The notes under the pieces: generated by a model
What the model was told of the DNA's origin: nothing
The model's input: the letters and a program-made list of their open reading frames with translations, nothing else
The model's database searches: none
In this document: positions 52,296 to 62,749 of the stretch, in pieces
Layout of the letters: each line of letters begins with the position of its first letter
Numbering within the stretch: position 1 is the first letter of the stretch
NCBI RefSeq assembly: GCF_006546655.1
Contig: NZ_VIAQ01000020.1
Location: 1 to 64,000 of the forward strand
Reading direction: 5' to 3'
Length of the DNA stretch: 64,000 nt
From: Methanolobus vulcani
Lineage (GTDB): Archaea; Halobacteriota; Methanosarcinia; Methanosarcinales; Methanosarcinaceae
Translations under genes and position numbers: made by a program

Positions 52296-54707
52296 ATGAG
52301 CGACTTAGAAGCTGGACAGTTTTCCATCGATGAACTGGAAAACGTTCAGATCACAATCGGCAAGATCGTAGGTGCCGTTGAGAAAAAAGCGACTGAAGAA
52401 GGAGTTGAAGTAGGTCCAACTCCTAAACCCGGAATCTCAACTCTTAGAGATTGGGACTATAAACTACTCTCCCGCTACCAGCCGGTCTATACTCCCATAT
52501 GTGATCAGTGTTGTTACTGTACCTTTGGTACATGTGACCTTGGAGGTAACAAGGAAGGTGCCTGTGGTATCAACATGGAAGCTCACCAGGCCCGTGAATT
52601 CCTTCTCAGGGTAATAACCGGTGCAGCTGCACACGCAGGACACGGACGTCATATATTGCATCACCTGATAGACGTTCATGGCAGGGATCATCCTATTGAT
52701 GTAGGACCTTCAAATCTGCTTGCTCCTAACACACAGGCTGTAACAGGTATTAAGCCGGAAACCCTCGGAGATCTCGAAGAAGTAATGGATTATGTAGAGG
52801 AGCAGCTCACACAGTTGCTTGCAACCATCCATGCAGGACAGGAAGGAGCTGCTATGGACTTCGAGTCAAAAGTAATGCATGGTGGAATGCTTGACCATGT
52901 AGGTATGGAGGTCTCTGATATTGCTCAGATCTCCTGTCTGGGTATGCCAAAATCAGACCCAGAAGCTCCACTTGCAGAGATCGGTATGGGATGTATCGAT
53001 GCAGATAAACCTGTACTTCTTGTCATTGGTCACAACGTTGCCGGTGTAACATATATGATAGACTACATACAGGAGCATGGTCTGGAAGATAAGATGGAAC
53101 TGGCCGGCCTTTGCTGTACTGCCATTGATATGACACGTTACCAGATGGACCAGGGTGGTAAACCACATGCAAAGATCGTTGGAAGTCTGGCAAAGGAACT
53201 CAAGATGATAAGGTCTGGAGTACCTGATGTAATAGTAGTTGATGAACAGTGTGTCAGGGCAGACGTACTGGACGAGGCAAGTAAGCTCTCCATCCCTGTC
53301 ATAACCTGTAATGATAAGATCATGTATGGTCTTCCTAACAGAACAAACGACAGTGCTGCTGAAATTATCGAAGATCTTTCAACACTAAAGGCAGAAGGTG
53401 CATTGATTCTTGATTTCGATCTTCTTGCTGAAGTTTCAGTAGAACTGGCTCTCAAGATGTCCAAGATAAGGGATGAGATGGGCATAACTGCTCTGCTAGG
53501 TGAGGAAGAACTTCAGGAACTTTCTGCAAAGTGTGTCCAGTGTGGCGCATGTGAACTGGACTGTCCGGACAACCTCCCGATAATGGAGGCTATGAAGGCA
53601 GGAGCAGACAAGGACTTCACCAGGTTCGAGTACCTTCATGACAAATGTATTGCCTGTGGCAGATGTGATCAGGCATGTCCAAAGGATATCCCAATTCTTA
53701 ATATGATCGAGAAAGCTTCCCAGAAGCTTATCCGTGAAGAAAAGGGACTTATGCGTGCAGGAAGAGGTCAGGTAAGTGACCCTGAGATCCGTGAGGAAGG
53801 TGTCAACCTTGTTCTTGGTACAACACCAGGTATTGTTGCAATGGTTGGATGTTCCAATTATCCTGATGGTACAAAGGACCTTTACGATGTAGCAGATGAG
53901 ATGCTCAAGAGAAACTACATCGTTGTGATGTCAGGATGTTCCGCAATGGACCTTGGAATGTACAAGAATGAAGATGGGGAGACACTTTATGAGAAATATC
54001 CTGCAAAGTTCCTTGCCGGTAACCTCATCAACGTAGGTTCATGTGTTTCCAATGCACACATCACAGGAACAGCTATCAAAGTAGCTGCAATATTCGCACA
54101 GAGGCAGGTATCAGGTAACTACGAAGAGATTGCTGACTACATTACCAACCGTATTGGTGCAGTAGGTGTTGCATGGGGAGCATATTCACAGAAAGCATCC
54201 TCAATTGCAACCGGATGTAACAGGCTTGGTATCCCTGTAGTTGTAGGACCACATGGTTCCAAATACAGAAGAGCACTCATTGGTAAGCCTTACAAGGAAG
54301 AGGACTGGAAGGTATATGATGCTAGGGATGGTTCAGAGATGCCAATACCTGCAGCTCCGGAATTCCTGCTCACAACAGCGGACACAATTGAAGAGTTGCT
54401 TCCAATGCTTGCAAAGAGCTGTATCCGTCCATCCGATAACAACATGGGTAGAATGATCAAACTGACCCACTACATGGAACTCAGCCAGAAGTACCTCGGC
54501 CACATGCCAGAGGACTGGTACAAGTTCGTAAGGACAGAGACAGACCTTCCACTTGCAAAGCGTGAGCAGCTTCTCAAGATACTTGAGGCAGAACACGGAT
54601 GGGAGATCGACTGGAAGCGTAAGAAGATACTTTCAGGTCCGACAATGAAACTGGATGTCTCAGCCCAGCCAACCAATGTCAAGAGACTCTGCAAGGAGGG
54701 ATGCTAA
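52296..54707 (+). CDS. cdhA: CODH/ACS complex alpha subunit (carbon monoxide dehydrogenase)
   Basis: An 803-residue Ni-Fe-S subunit that oxidises CO or reduces CO2 at cluster C. The N-terminal [23 protein letters not shown] ligates clusters [18 protein letters not shown] and [16 protein letters not shown] are two added ferredoxin-like 4Fe-4S clusters, characteristic of the archaeal CdhA. Cys-rich segments in the last third ([23 protein letters not shown]) provide cluster C ligands. It forms the alpha-2 epsilon-2 component with CdhB, next in the operon. Confidence 0.97.
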   Translation: MSDLEAGQFSIDELENVQITIGKIVGAVEKKATEEGVEVGPTPKPGISTLRDWDYKLLSRYQPVYTPICDQCCYCTFGTCDLGGNKEGACGINMEAHQAREFLLRVITGAAAHAGHGRHILHHLIDVHGRDHPIDVGPSNLLAPNTQAVTGIKPETLGDLEEVMDYVEEQLTQLLATIHAGQEGAAMDFESKVMHGGMLDHVGMEVSDIAQISCLGMPKSDPEAPLAEIGMGCIDADKPVLLVIGHNVAGVTYMIDYIQEHGLEDKMELAGLCCTAIDMTRYQMDQGGKPHAKIVGSLAKELKMIRSGVPDVIVVDEQCVRADVLDEASKLSIPVITCNDKIMYGLPNRTNDSAAEIIEDLSTLKAEGALILDFDLLAEVSVELALKMSKIRDEMGITALLGEEELQELSAKCVQCGACELDCPDNLPIMEAMKAGADKDFTRFEYLHDKCIACGRCDQACPKDIPILNMIEKASQKLIREEKGLMRAGRGQVSDPEIREEGVNLVLGTTPGIVAMVGCSNYPDGTKDLYDVADEMLKRNYIVVMSGCSAMDLGMYKNEDGETLYEKYPAKFLAGNLINVGSCVSNAHITGTAIKVAAIFAQRQVSGNYEEIADYITNRIGAVGVAWGAYSQKASSIATGCNRLGIPVVVGPHGSKYRRALIGKPYKEEDWKVYDARDGSEMPIPAAPEFLLTTADTIEELLPMLAKSCIRPSDNNMGRMIKLTHYMELSQKYLGHMPEDWYKFVRTETDLPLAKREQLLKILEAEHGWEIDWKRKKILSGPTMKLDVSAQPTNVKRLCKEGC

Positions 54708-54708
54708 A

Positions 54709-55221
54709 ATGGTGGACACGACCAAGAACACTCAGATCTATTCTACATGGGGTAGGAAGATGGCAAAACCTGTCAACCCCAATGTGGCAGGAAAAATGAT
54801 CAGCAAGGCAAAAAGACCTCTTCTAGTTGTAGGATCAGCTATCGTTGATGATGAGATGCTTGTGGAGAAGACAGTCGCTATAGCAAAGAAGGGTGTTCCG
54901 GTAGCAGCTACCGGACATTCCATGACCGCACTTGTTGACAAGGAGATTGGTGCAAAATATGTCAATGTACACTCACTTGGACATTTCCTTGGCGACAAGA
55001 ACTGGACAGGTCTTGATGGACAGGGTCATTATGACACTATTATTTTTATCGGTCACAAAAAGTATTACCTTAATCAGGTACTTTCCGGTATTAAGAATTT
55101 CACAGATCTGAAAACCATAGCAATTGAGAGACATTTCATGCAGAACGCTACATTGTCTTTTGGTAACCTGAAACCAGAAGTACACCTTGAAGCGCTTGAC
55201 GAATTAATTGAGAATATTTAA
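54709..55221 (+). CDS. cdhB: CODH/ACS complex epsilon subunit
   Basis: A 170-residue subunit that packs with CdhA in the CO dehydrogenase component. Words: [20 protein letters not shown] and [30 protein letters not shown] lies 8 nt upstream of ATG 54709; this start matches homologs, while an upstream in-frame ATG at 54655 lies inside cdhA. The gap to cdhA is 1 nt. Confidence 0.95.
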   Translation: MVDTTKNTQIYSTWGRKMAKPVNPNVAGKMISKAKRPLLVVGSAIVDDEMLVEKTVAIAKKGVPVAATGHSMTALVDKEIGAKYVNVHSLGHFLGDKNWTGLDGQGHYDTIIFIGHKKYYLNQVLSGIKNFTDLKTIAIERHFMQNATLSFGNLKPEVHLEALDELIENI

Positions 55222-55249
55222 CTTATGGTGACAATACGGAGAACTAATC

Positions 55250-56659
55250 ATGGCAGATGAATTCCCTTTTGAAATATCTCCTATGTTTGAAGGAGAGAGG
55301 ATTAGAAAAGATGGTATGCACGTGGAACTCGGCGGCCCGAAATCCAAAGGATTTGAACTTGTAAGGGCAGCAGAGATGAGTGAAGTTGAGGACAATAAGT
55401 TTACACTTATCGGTCCTGACCTTGCAGACATGGAAGAAGGTTCCAGATACCCACTTGCAATGATCTACAAGATCGCAGGAGAACTTGTAGAAGCTGATCT
55501 TGAGTCAATTGTTGAAAGAAGGAACCACGAATTCCAGAACTACATACAGGGCTTTATGCACCTTAACCAGAGAGACGATGTCTGGATGAGGGTAAGCAAG
55601 GATGCTGTTGCAAAGGGTATGACCTCATTCGAGTCCGTTGCAAAGGCTATCATGATGCTCTTTAAGAACGAGCTTCCATTCATAGAGGCTGTAGAGGCTA
55701 TCTATATCACAGATGAAGCTGAGATCGACAAACAGATCGATGATGTAAGGGCGGTCTACAAGGGAAGGGACGAAAGAACCCGTGATCTTCACGATGAAGA
55801 TGTTGATACATTCTACGGATGTACCCTCTGTGCATCATTCGCTCCAACCAACGTTTGTGTTGTTACACCGGACAGGATTTCACTTTGTGGTGCTATCAAC
55901 TGGTTTGACGGTAGGGCAGCTGCAAAGGTAGATCCTGAAGGTCCTCAGTTCGCAATCCCAAAGGGCGATGTCATTGACGCAGTATCCGGGGAATACACCG
56001 GTGTCAATGAAGCAGCAAAGAGACTTTCAAGCGGTGAATATGACCGTATCAAGCTCCACTCATTCTTCGAGTACCCACACACATCCTGTGGATGTTTTGA
56101 AGTTGTAGGTTTCTACATCCCTGAAGTAGACGGTATCGGATGGGTAGACAGGGACTTCGCAGGTACAGCACCAAACGGACTTCAGTTCTCAACCATGGCA
56201 GGACAGACCGGTGGAGGTAAGCAGGTAGTTGGTTTCCTTGGAATTGGTGTCAATTACTTCCGTTCACCAAAGTTCATCGAATCTGATGGTGGCTGGGAAA
56301 GAGTTGTCTGGATGCCAAAGATGCTCAAAGACAAAGTACTTAACGACATTCCAGAAGAGATCCGTGACAAGATCGCAACCGAAGAGGAAGCAGCAGATGT
56401 TGAGAGTCTCAGAACTTTCCTCAAAGACAAGGAACACCCAATTCTTGAGAGATGGGTAGAGGAAGAAGAGGAAGCACCGGAAGAGGAAGAAACAACCGAA
56501 ACAGCTCCACAGGCAGGCTTTGCACCACAGATGCAGATGCCAACCAACTTCATGCCATCCATGCCAATGATGGGCGGCAGCGGTTCCGGTGGTGTAAAGA
56601 TTATCCTTAAGAATGCAAAGGTGAGTATTGACAAGGTAATCATAAAGAAACAGGACTAA
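55250..56659 (+). CDS. cdhC: Acetyl-CoA synthase beta subunit
   Basis: A 469-residue subunit that carries the Ni-Ni-4Fe4S A-cluster and makes or breaks acetyl-CoA. Expected A-cluster cysteines are seen at residues 191, 194, 280 and 282 (GCTLCASF and SCGCFEVV). The archaeal short form lacks the N-terminal CODH-binding domain of bacterial AcsB. A Glu-rich linker (EEEEAPEEEETTE) and a Met/Pro-rich segment precede the C-terminal strand. Start ATG has GGAGAACTAATC upstream. Confidence 0.97.
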   Translation: MADEFPFEISPMFEGERIRKDGMHVELGGPKSKGFELVRAAEMSEVEDNKFTLIGPDLADMEEGSRYPLAMIYKIAGELVEADLESIVERRNHEFQNYIQGFMHLNQRDDVWMRVSKDAVAKGMTSFESVAKAIMMLFKNELPFIEAVEAIYITDEAEIDKQIDDVRAVYKGRDERTRDLHDEDVDTFYGCTLCASFAPTNVCVVTPDRISLCGAINWFDGRAAAKVDPEGPQFAIPKGDVIDAVSGEYTGVNEAAKRLSSGEYDRIKLHSFFEYPHTSCGCFEVVGFYIPEVDGIGWVDRDFAGTAPNGLQFSTMAGQTGGGKQVVGFLGIGVNYFRSPKFIESDGGWERVVWMPKMLKDKVLNDIPEEIRDKIATEEEAADVESLRTFLKDKEHPILERWVEEEEEAPEEEETTETAPQAGFAPQMQMPTNFMPSMPMMGGSGSGGVKIILKNAKVSIDKVIIKKQD

Positions 56660-56671
56660 GAGAGGTCTTCT

Positions 56672-57424
56672 GTGGCTAAGATTATTGCAGTGACAGGTAA
56701 AGGCGGAACAGGGAAGACGGCAACAACCAGTCTTCTCATCCGCCACCTTACAAGGGGTGACAAGATCGTCCTTGCCGTTGACGCGGACCCAGATACAAAT
56801 CTCCCGGAAACCCTGGGTTGTGAACCCAGCAAGACCATTGGTGACATAAAAGAATACATGCACGAAGAACGTGACAATCTTCCTCCTGACATCAACAAGG
56901 AATCAATATTAGAGGGAAAACTCTATGAGGTCCTTGAAGAGATGCCGGGCTATGACCTGCTGGTCATGGGAAGGCCTGAAGGTTCAGGATGTTATTGTTA
57001 TGTAAACAACCTGCTCCGTGGTATCATGAATAAGCTCGTAAGCAATTATGATGTTCTTATCATTGATGCTGAAGCCGGTCTGGAACATTTCAGCAGGAAG
57101 ATCTTCCGGAACGTTGATGATCTTGTAGTTGTTACGGATGGTTCACGCAGGGGTCTGCGGACTGCTGAGCGTATCAGGGAACTTGTGGGGGAGCTGGAAA
57201 CCGATGTTTCCAACATCTATGTTATTGCAAACAAGGTCACAGATGCAAACCGTGAGAGGATCTCCAGTACTGCTGAAGAACTCGGTCTTGAACTAATAGG
57301 AATGATCCCCGTTGACGAGATGATAGTGGAAAGAGATCTCGCAGGGGAACCTTTATTTGATCTTCCTGACGATTCCGTTGCAGTACAGGAAGTTGAGAAG
57401 ATCGCTCAGAAACTTGGTTTGTAA
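56672..57424 (+). CDS. cooC: CooC-type nickel-insertion ATPase of CODH/ACS
   Basis: A 250-residue P-loop ATPase: Walker [33 protein letters not shown], the Cys-x-Cys metal motif in [14 protein letters not shown] and [14 protein letters not shown]. It couples ATP hydrolysis to nickel loading of CODH or ACS. Start is GTG at 56672 with AGAGAGGTCTTCT upstream. It is embedded between cdhC and cdhD, the usual place in Methanosarcinales. A paralog lies at 15384. Confidence 0.95.
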   Translation: MAKIIAVTGKGGTGKTATTSLLIRHLTRGDKIVLAVDADPDTNLPETLGCEPSKTIGDIKEYMHEERDNLPPDINKESILEGKLYEVLEEMPGYDLLVMGRPEGSGCYCYVNNLLRGIMNKLVSNYDVLIIDAEAGLEHFSRKIFRNVDDLVVVTDGSRRGLRTAERIRELVGELETDVSNIYVIANKVTDANRERISSTAEELGLELIGMIPVDEMIVERDLAGEPLFDLPDDSVAVQEVEKIAQKLGL

Positions 57425-57450
57425 CAAATATATCATATGGTGGAATGCAC

Positions 57451-58776
57451 ATGACAAAGAAAATGAAATTATCACAGCTCAGTGATATTTTGCAGGACCT
57501 CGATGTGGAGTCACTTGAAGGTGTGACCATTGAAGGTGACATCGAGCTTAATATCACAGGCGGTGGAGGTCTTAATCCTGCACTCGCTTATGCTCTGGGA
57601 AATGAGATATCCCAGATATCCCTGCACATGGCCAACATCGGAAGGATGCTTGGATTCCCTGCTGAACAGTTGTTCGCATCTGCTTTCGGACTTGGCGAGA
57701 TGCCACAGCCAGAAGCACTTCCAACTTCTCCGAAGATACAGGAACTCCTTGCTTCCAAATTCGAGGTTGCAAAGGTAGACAACTGGAAGAACCCTATCCA
57801 GGAAGTAACACTTGGTGCAACATCAGGTGACGGTGGCTCAAGGAAGAGCACTGTGACCATTGGTGGAGAGAACGCACTTCCATATTACTTCGATGCCGAA
57901 ATGCCACACAGGAACTACGTCACAATGGACGTTTTCGACATGCCGATTGGTATGGCAAAGGCAGTAAAAGGCAACTACGAGGATGTTATCAACGACCCTG
58001 CCGAATGGGCAAAGAAGGTCGTGCGTGACTTTAACGCAGATATGGTAACAATTCACCTAATCTCAACTGACCCGCTCATCAACGACACACCTGCAAAGGA
58101 AGCAGCAAAGGTTGTCGAGGATGTACTTCAGGCAGTTGACGTACCAATCGTTATCGGTGGTTCAGGTAATCCTGAGAAGGACCCTGAAGTTCTCGAGAAG
58201 GCAGCAGAAGTTGCAGAAGGAGAGAGAGTACTTCTCGCATCCGCAAGTCTGAACCTTGACTACGAGAGAATTGCAAAGGCAGCAATGGACTACGGACACA
58301 ACGTACTTTCCTGGACACAGCTTGAGATCAACGCTCAGAAAGAACTTAACAGGAAGCTTATGAAGCAGTGTAACGTTCCAAGGGAAAGAATTGTAATGGA
58401 CCCAACCACAGCAGCACTGGGTTACGGTCTTGACTACGCTTACACCAACATGGAGCGTATAAGACTTGCTGGTCTTATGGGCGACGACGAACTGACATTC
58501 CCAATGTCATCCGGTACCACCAATGCATGGGGTGCTCGTGAGGCATGGATGGTCTCATCCCCGCTTAATCAGGATTCTGACTGGGGACCAAGGGAATACC
58601 GTGGACCGATCTGGGAGATCGTCACAGGTCTTGCACTCTCACTTGCAGGTAACGATATGTTCATGATGATGCACCCGACATCCGTACAGGTGCTCAAGGA
58701 AATTACACAGACACTCTACGGTTCAATCGAGTCCGAAGAGATAGACATCACCAACTGGGTAGGAGCGGAGGTGTGA
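57451..58776 (+). CDS. cdhD: CODH/ACS corrinoid iron-sulfur protein delta subunit
   Basis: A 441-residue TIM-barrel-type subunit that with CdhE forms the corrinoid iron-sulfur protein, accepting the methyl group from methyl-tetrahydrosarcinapterin and passing it to CdhC. Words: [36 protein letters not shown] and [28 protein letters not shown] 57451 lies 7 nt after GGTGG; an ATG at 57445 adds two residues. Confidence 0.96.
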   Translation: MTKKMKLSQLSDILQDLDVESLEGVTIEGDIELNITGGGGLNPALAYALGNEISQISLHMANIGRMLGFPAEQLFASAFGLGEMPQPEALPTSPKIQELLASKFEVAKVDNWKNPIQEVTLGATSGDGGSRKSTVTIGGENALPYYFDAEMPHRNYVTMDVFDMPIGMAKAVKGNYEDVINDPAEWAKKVVRDFNADMVTIHLISTDPLINDTPAKEAAKVVEDVLQAVDVPIVIGGSGNPEKDPEVLEKAAEVAEGERVLLASASLNLDYERIAKAAMDYGHNVLSWTQLEINAQKELNRKLMKQCNVPRERIVMDPTTAALGYGLDYAYTNMERIRLAGLMGDDELTFPMSSGTTNAWGAREAWMVSSPLNQDSDWGPREYRGPIWEIVTGLALSLAGNDMFMMMHPTSVQVLKEITQTLYGSIESEEIDITNWVGAEV

Positions 58777-58779
58777 TAA

Positions 58780-60189
58780 ATGAAAATTAACAGTCCACTG
58801 GAAGCTTACAAATTCCTGCCAGCCACAAACTGTGGTGAATGTGGTGAAGCTACATGTATGGCTTTTGCAGCACACCTTATTGACAGGTCACACAAACTGA
58901 CCGACTGTAAGCCAATCCTTGAAGCAAAATTCAAGAAGAAGTACGAAGAGCTTGACGCACTTCTTGCACCTGAGATCAGGGAAGTCGAAATTGGTGTCGG
59001 TGACAAGATAGCAAAGATTGGTGGAGATGATGTTCTCTACAGGCACAAACTTACATTCTTTAACCAGACACAGTTCGCATACGATGTATCTGACACAATG
59101 GATGAGAAGGATCTTGTCGAGAGAGTAAACTACATCCAGGACTTCAAGAAGTTCTATGTAGGAAACTTCCTCACCGTGGATATGATCGCAGTACGCTGCA
59201 CATCAGGCGACCCTGCAAAGTTTGCAGCAGCAGTAAAGAAGGTCATGGAAACAACAGATCTTCCACTGATCCTCTGTTCATTCGACCCTGCAGTCCTGAA
59301 GGCCGGTCTTGAAGTCTCAAAGGACAGGAACCCGTTGCTCTATGCAGCAAACAAGGACAACTGGAAGGAAGTCGGAGAACTCGCACTTGAGTATGATGTA
59401 CCTGTAACACTCTTTGCACCAGATGACCTTGACATGCTCAAGACACTGGCAAAGACCTTTGCAGAAATGGGTACCGAGAAACTTGTACTCGATCCGGGAA
59501 CATTCCCGACCGGCAAACAGCTCAAACAGACCTTTACAAACTTCATCAAGGTCCGCAGGGCTGGAATTGACGGTGACCGTGAGATCGCTTATCCAATTAT
59601 GGCAGTTCCATTCACAGCCTGGATGGCACACGATGACCCTGTAAGTGCATCTTACTGGGAAACAGTGGTTGCTTCAGTATTCACCATCAAGTACGGTGAC
59701 ATAATGATCCTCCACAGCACAGAGCCATATGCAATGCTGCCTGAACTGCACATCCGTGACACAATTTACACTGACCCAAGAAAGCCGGTCACAGTGGATC
59801 CGGGTATGTACAAGGTAGGAGAGCCAACTGCAGATTCACCAGTACTCGTCACAACCAACTTCGCTCTTACATACTACACAGTAGAGAGTGATATCGCATC
59901 CAACAAGATCGACTGTTTCCTCTGGGCAATTGATACCGATGGTATCGGTGTAGAGGCTGCAGTAGCCGGTGGACAGCTTACCGCCGAGAAGATCAAGAAG
60001 GGAATTGAGGATTCAGGCTTTGACATGAAGAAGGACACGACCCACAACACCATCGTTATCCCCGGACTTTCAGCACGTCTGCAGGGTGACGTGGAAGATG
60101 CAACAGGTTGTAATGTCATGGTAGGTCCTGCAGACTCCGGTAGGATCCCTGGCTGGATGGAAAAGAACTGGCCACCACAGAAGAAATAA
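58780..60189 (+). CDS. cdhE: CODH/ACS corrinoid iron-sulfur protein gamma subunit
   Basis: A 469-residue subunit carrying a 4Fe-4S cluster (C18, C21, C26, C43: NCGECGEATCMAFA and then TDCKPI) that reduces the cobalamin to Co(I). The C-terminal cobamide-binding domain follows a TIM barrel. It is separated from cdhD by 3 nt, so the two are translated together. A terminator follows at 60217. Confidence 0.97.
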   Translation: MKINSPLEAYKFLPATNCGECGEATCMAFAAHLIDRSHKLTDCKPILEAKFKKKYEELDALLAPEIREVEIGVGDKIAKIGGDDVLYRHKLTFFNQTQFAYDVSDTMDEKDLVERVNYIQDFKKFYVGNFLTVDMIAVRCTSGDPAKFAAAVKKVMETTDLPLILCSFDPAVLKAGLEVSKDRNPLLYAANKDNWKEVGELALEYDVPVTLFAPDDLDMLKTLAKTFAEMGTEKLVLDPGTFPTGKQLKQTFTNFIKVRRAGIDGDREIAYPIMAVPFTAWMAHDDPVSASYWETVVASVFTIKYGDIMILHSTEPYAMLPELHIRDTIYTDPRKPVTVDPGMYKVGEPTADSPVLVTTNFALTYYTVESDIASNKIDCFLWAIDTDGIGVEAAVAGGQLTAEKIKKGIEDSGFDMKKDTTHNTIVIPGLSARLQGDVEDATGCNVMVGPADSGRIPGWMEKNWPPQKK

Positions 60190-60216
60190 AACTATAATTC
60201 TAAGATTAAGAATTAA

Positions 60217-60241
60217 GATGCTATGATTTTTTCATAGCATC
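60217..60241 (+). terminator. Terminator of the CODH/ACS operon
   Basis: GATGCTATGA (60217-60226) pairs perfectly with TCATAGCATC (60232-60241) around a T5 loop. TCTTTTATCTTTTTTACTT follows. It sits 28 nt after the cdhE stop. Confidence 0.85.
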
Positions 60242-60350
60242 ATCTTTTATCTTTTTTACTTGTTCATTCGGTCTTTTAATTTATTTTAAAACGTCGTATT
60301 TTGGAACAAAAAATTATTATATTATTTGAATATCGTTTATCTGGGATAAA

Positions 60351-60698
60351 ATGGATTTGATCGTAAGAACTCACAACAGCATCGAACTTACACGTGACGG
60401 GATGCATTGTGTCATTATGGGCGACATTAAGGATGTCAAAGATGAGCACATTGAAAAGATGGCAGAATGGGCAAACAGCTTGTGGGATTATTCTAAAATT
60501 AGCATGTGGAAAAAATCAGAGTCAATGAGTCCTGGTTATTTTATACGCAATAGTGAAGATGGCCAATACAAAGTCCATGTTCTTGATGATTCTCAAAAAG
60601 CAGATGTCTTTGGCGGAGCCCGGAAAGATAGTCCCCAGAAGCTTGATAACTGGAATAAAAAAGATCTGCTTGCTTACGTGGACTGGTTCATAGAATAA
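60351..60698 (+). CDS. Small protein of unknown function downstream of cdhE
   Basis: A 115-residue protein: an N-terminal HNSIELTRDGMHCVIMGD strand pair, a helical EHIEKMAEWANSLWDYSKISMWKK region and a C-terminal DNWNKKDLLAYVDWFIE. No family recognised. It has its own promoter region after the cdh terminator, so it need not be part of CODH/ACS. Confidence 0.6.
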   Translation: MDLIVRTHNSIELTRDGMHCVIMGDIKDVKDEHIEKMAEWANSLWDYSKISMWKKSESMSPGYFIRNSEDGQYKVHVLDDSQKADVFGGARKDSPQKLDNWNKKDLLAYVDWFIE

Positions 60699-60723
60699 TA
60701 AATGGCTGCGGTTTAATTTTGCG

Positions 60724-60903
60724 TTAAAAACCGCATTCATCGATTAATATTTCCTGAAAAAATTCATTGTTAACGTCTGCAGTTATTTTTGATTCAAGAT
60801 AATTCAGGAATTCGCATTTTCCTGTTTTCTGGAAAATAATGCAGCTTTCACAATAGATTTTTTTATTATCCTCAGAATATCCAAGTTCCTCTATCATACA
60901 CAT
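60724..60903 (-). CDS. Small Cys-containing protein, last gene of a mini-operon
   Basis: A 59-residue frame: MCMIEELGYSEDNKKIYCES, CIIFQKTGKC in the middle, ending ILIDECGF. Six cysteines can be counted. GGAG lies 7 nt before ATG 60903, inside the preceding gene, whose stop is at 60894-60896, so the two overlap by 10 nt. No family recognised; metal binding is possible. Confidence 0.5.
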   Translation of the reverse strand: MCMIEELGYSEDNKKIYCESCIIFQKTGKCEFLNYLESKITADVNNEFFQEILIDECGF

Positions 60904-61061
60904 GCTTTTACTCCGTCATCATTTATTCTAATAGTAACAAGATCCTTTGCGGAAGTAATTCTTCCGCAATCCTTACAGTAGTAGAATACATTAGATCCTA
61001 TCAGCTGTCTTTTAAGTTCTGTATTGCAAAATTCACAACACAGATTTTCTTCTTTTTTCAT
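60894..61061 (-). CDS. Small zinc-ribbon protein, middle gene of a mini-operon
   Basis: A 55-residue protein with a zinc ribbon: CCEFC at residues 8-12 and CKDC at 29-32, then a hydrophilic VTIRINDDGVKACV tail. GGGAG precedes the ATG at 61061. It overlaps the next gene by 10 nt. No named family. Confidence 0.55.
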   Translation of the reverse strand: MKKEENLCCEFCNTELKRQLIGSNVFYYCKDCGRITSAKDLVTIRINDDGVKACV

Positions 61062-61109
61062 GTTTCTCCCACACTTAAGGTTGGCAATTCTATGCCGATA
61101 TTTCTGCTT

Positions 61110-61271
61110 TTATTTTGCACCCATTCCACCTATCATGAAACGTGCAAACTCCAGATCTTCTTCATCCATATTGTTTCTATATTGGCCGTTTTTTATTAGC
61201 TTGAGACTGGTTTCGGATGTATCATTTGTATTATTTGTATACATTTCCACACACTTTTTTATATTTCTCAT
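61110..61271 (-). CDS. Small protein, first gene of a mini-operon
   Basis: A 53-residue frame starting MRNIKKCVEMYTNNTNDTSE and ending EFARFMIGGMGAK. It has one cysteine. AAGGAGAGAAATTA before the ATG is a strong ribosome binding site. It is followed by two further very small genes at 49 nt and by overlap. No family recognised. Confidence 0.5.
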   Translation of the reverse strand: MRNIKKCVEMYTNNTNDTSETSLKLIKNGQYRNNMDEEDLEFARFMIGGMGAK

Positions 61272-61604
61272 TAATTTCTCTCCTTTTTTCTTCTCTCAAG
61301 CTTTAATACTCCATTCAATAATATATACAAGATGCATGTAATATATTTACATTTGCAGAATCTATATAGATAATAGTTTTATGGGTAGTTATCATGATGA
61401 TATCATTTTAAATTCGATTGATTGCTTTTTGTGGGTATTTTATTATTTGTATTGCATCTGTATCGGAATTATCATCAGATTATAATCAACACATATTTAA
61501 TATATTTATTATTATGGGATCTCATATATAAAATAATTGGTCAGTTCACATAATTGAATCATGTATAAATAGTGAGATGGCAAATCATATATGGAGAATT
61601 ATTC
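61272..61604. promoter_or_regulatory. Divergent promoter region with a TATA box for the DUF362 gene
   Basis: A 330-bp AT-rich gene-free stretch. TATAAATA at 61564-61571 is well placed for a transcript start about 10 nt before ATG 61605, giving a nearly leaderless mRNA. Nothing else distinct is seen. Confidence 0.55.
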
Positions 61605-62666
61605 ATGAGTCAAGTCTTTTTCAAAGCCGCAGAGGACATCGGTCCGATGAACACCCAGATTGATCAGATAACTGACCTTTTTCCGGCAATATCGCCAGTT
61701 TCCGAAGGTGACATAGTTGCCATAAAAATACATCCGGGAGAACTAGGGAACACGACTTATGTTCGTCCGGTGATCATAAAAACTGTGGTGGATCTCGTTA
61801 AAGAAGCAGGAGGTATTCCCTTTATTACTGATACTACTGTACTTTATCCCAGTAAGAGGTTCAACGGTGTAGATGTTCTTAATACGGCTGCTACTAATGG
61901 TTTTACTCTAGGCACTATGGGTGCTCCATTTATCTGTGCTGATGGTATCCATGGTGATGATTCTGTTTCTGTTGATATAGGTGGGGAAGTGATTGACAGT
62001 ATTACAGTTGCATCTGCAATAGCAGGCGCAGATTCTATGATTGTGATATCTCATTGTAAAGGACATCCTGCATCAGGATTTGGTGCTGCTGTTAAGAACT
62101 TAGGAATGGGATGTCTGGATAAAGCGGGAAAGACTGTGGTCCATGAGGTAGCAAGACCCTCTATTGACACAGATAAATGTGTAGGCTGCAAGAAATGTGT
62201 AAAAGTATGTCCATGGGATGCACTTTCTGTAGTAGAAGGAAAAGCAATTGTTGATCATGACTTATGTCGTGGTGAATTAGCATGTTTTGCCAGTTGCAAT
62301 TTTGGTGCAATCGTTCCTCCTGCAGATTCCCCGGTAAGAATGCAGGAAAGACTTGGTGAAGCAGCTTTTGGTCCTGTCAAAGTTCTTCCTGAAAAAATAG
62401 GATATATTAACTGGATATTTGATCTCACTCCGGGATGTGATTGCTTTAATTTCTCATCTCCCGCATTTGCCGGTGATGTTGGAATTACTGCATCTAAAGA
62501 TCCGGTAGCTCTTGATAAAGCCAGCCTTGATCTTGTTAATGAAAGGATGAAACATGATGGCAAAGGCTGTGTCAGCAATGTATGGGGAATTGACCCTATG
62601 ATACATCTGGAATATGCTGACAAAATTGGTGCTGGAAGCATGAATTATGAATTGATACGTAAATGA
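61605..62666 (+). CDS. DUF362 iron-sulfur protein with a ferredoxin domain
   Basis: A 353-residue DUF362 protein: the N-terminal region (GDIVAIKIHPGELGNTTYVRP), ITDTTVLYPSKR and HCKGHPASGFGAAVKNLGMGC are typical. A ferredoxin insert has one intact cluster motif CVGCKKCVKVCPWDA and a second, altered one (CRGELACFASCNFGA). Members are common in anaerobes and methanogens, of undefined function, possibly electron transfer. Start ATG 61605 is favoured over an upstream in-frame ATG at 61572, which would precede the TATA-based transcript start. Confidence 0.85.
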   Translation: MSQVFFKAAEDIGPMNTQIDQITDLFPAISPVSEGDIVAIKIHPGELGNTTYVRPVIIKTVVDLVKEAGGIPFITDTTVLYPSKRFNGVDVLNTAATNGFTLGTMGAPFICADGIHGDDSVSVDIGGEVIDSITVASAIAGADSMIVISHCKGHPASGFGAAVKNLGMGCLDKAGKTVVHEVARPSIDTDKCVGCKKCVKVCPWDALSVVEGKAIVDHDLCRGELACFASCNFGAIVPPADSPVRMQERLGEAAFGPVKVLPEKIGYINWIFDLTPGCDCFNFSSPAFAGDVGITASKDPVALDKASLDLVNERMKHDGKGCVSNVWGIDPMIHLEYADKIGAGSMNYELIRK

Positions 62667-62749
62667 TTTGAACTCAGGATGCTGGGGCGGCTTCACTGAA
62701 ATATGATAGAATATAATTATATTTGAGCGAAAACAATATCTAACTAAGC

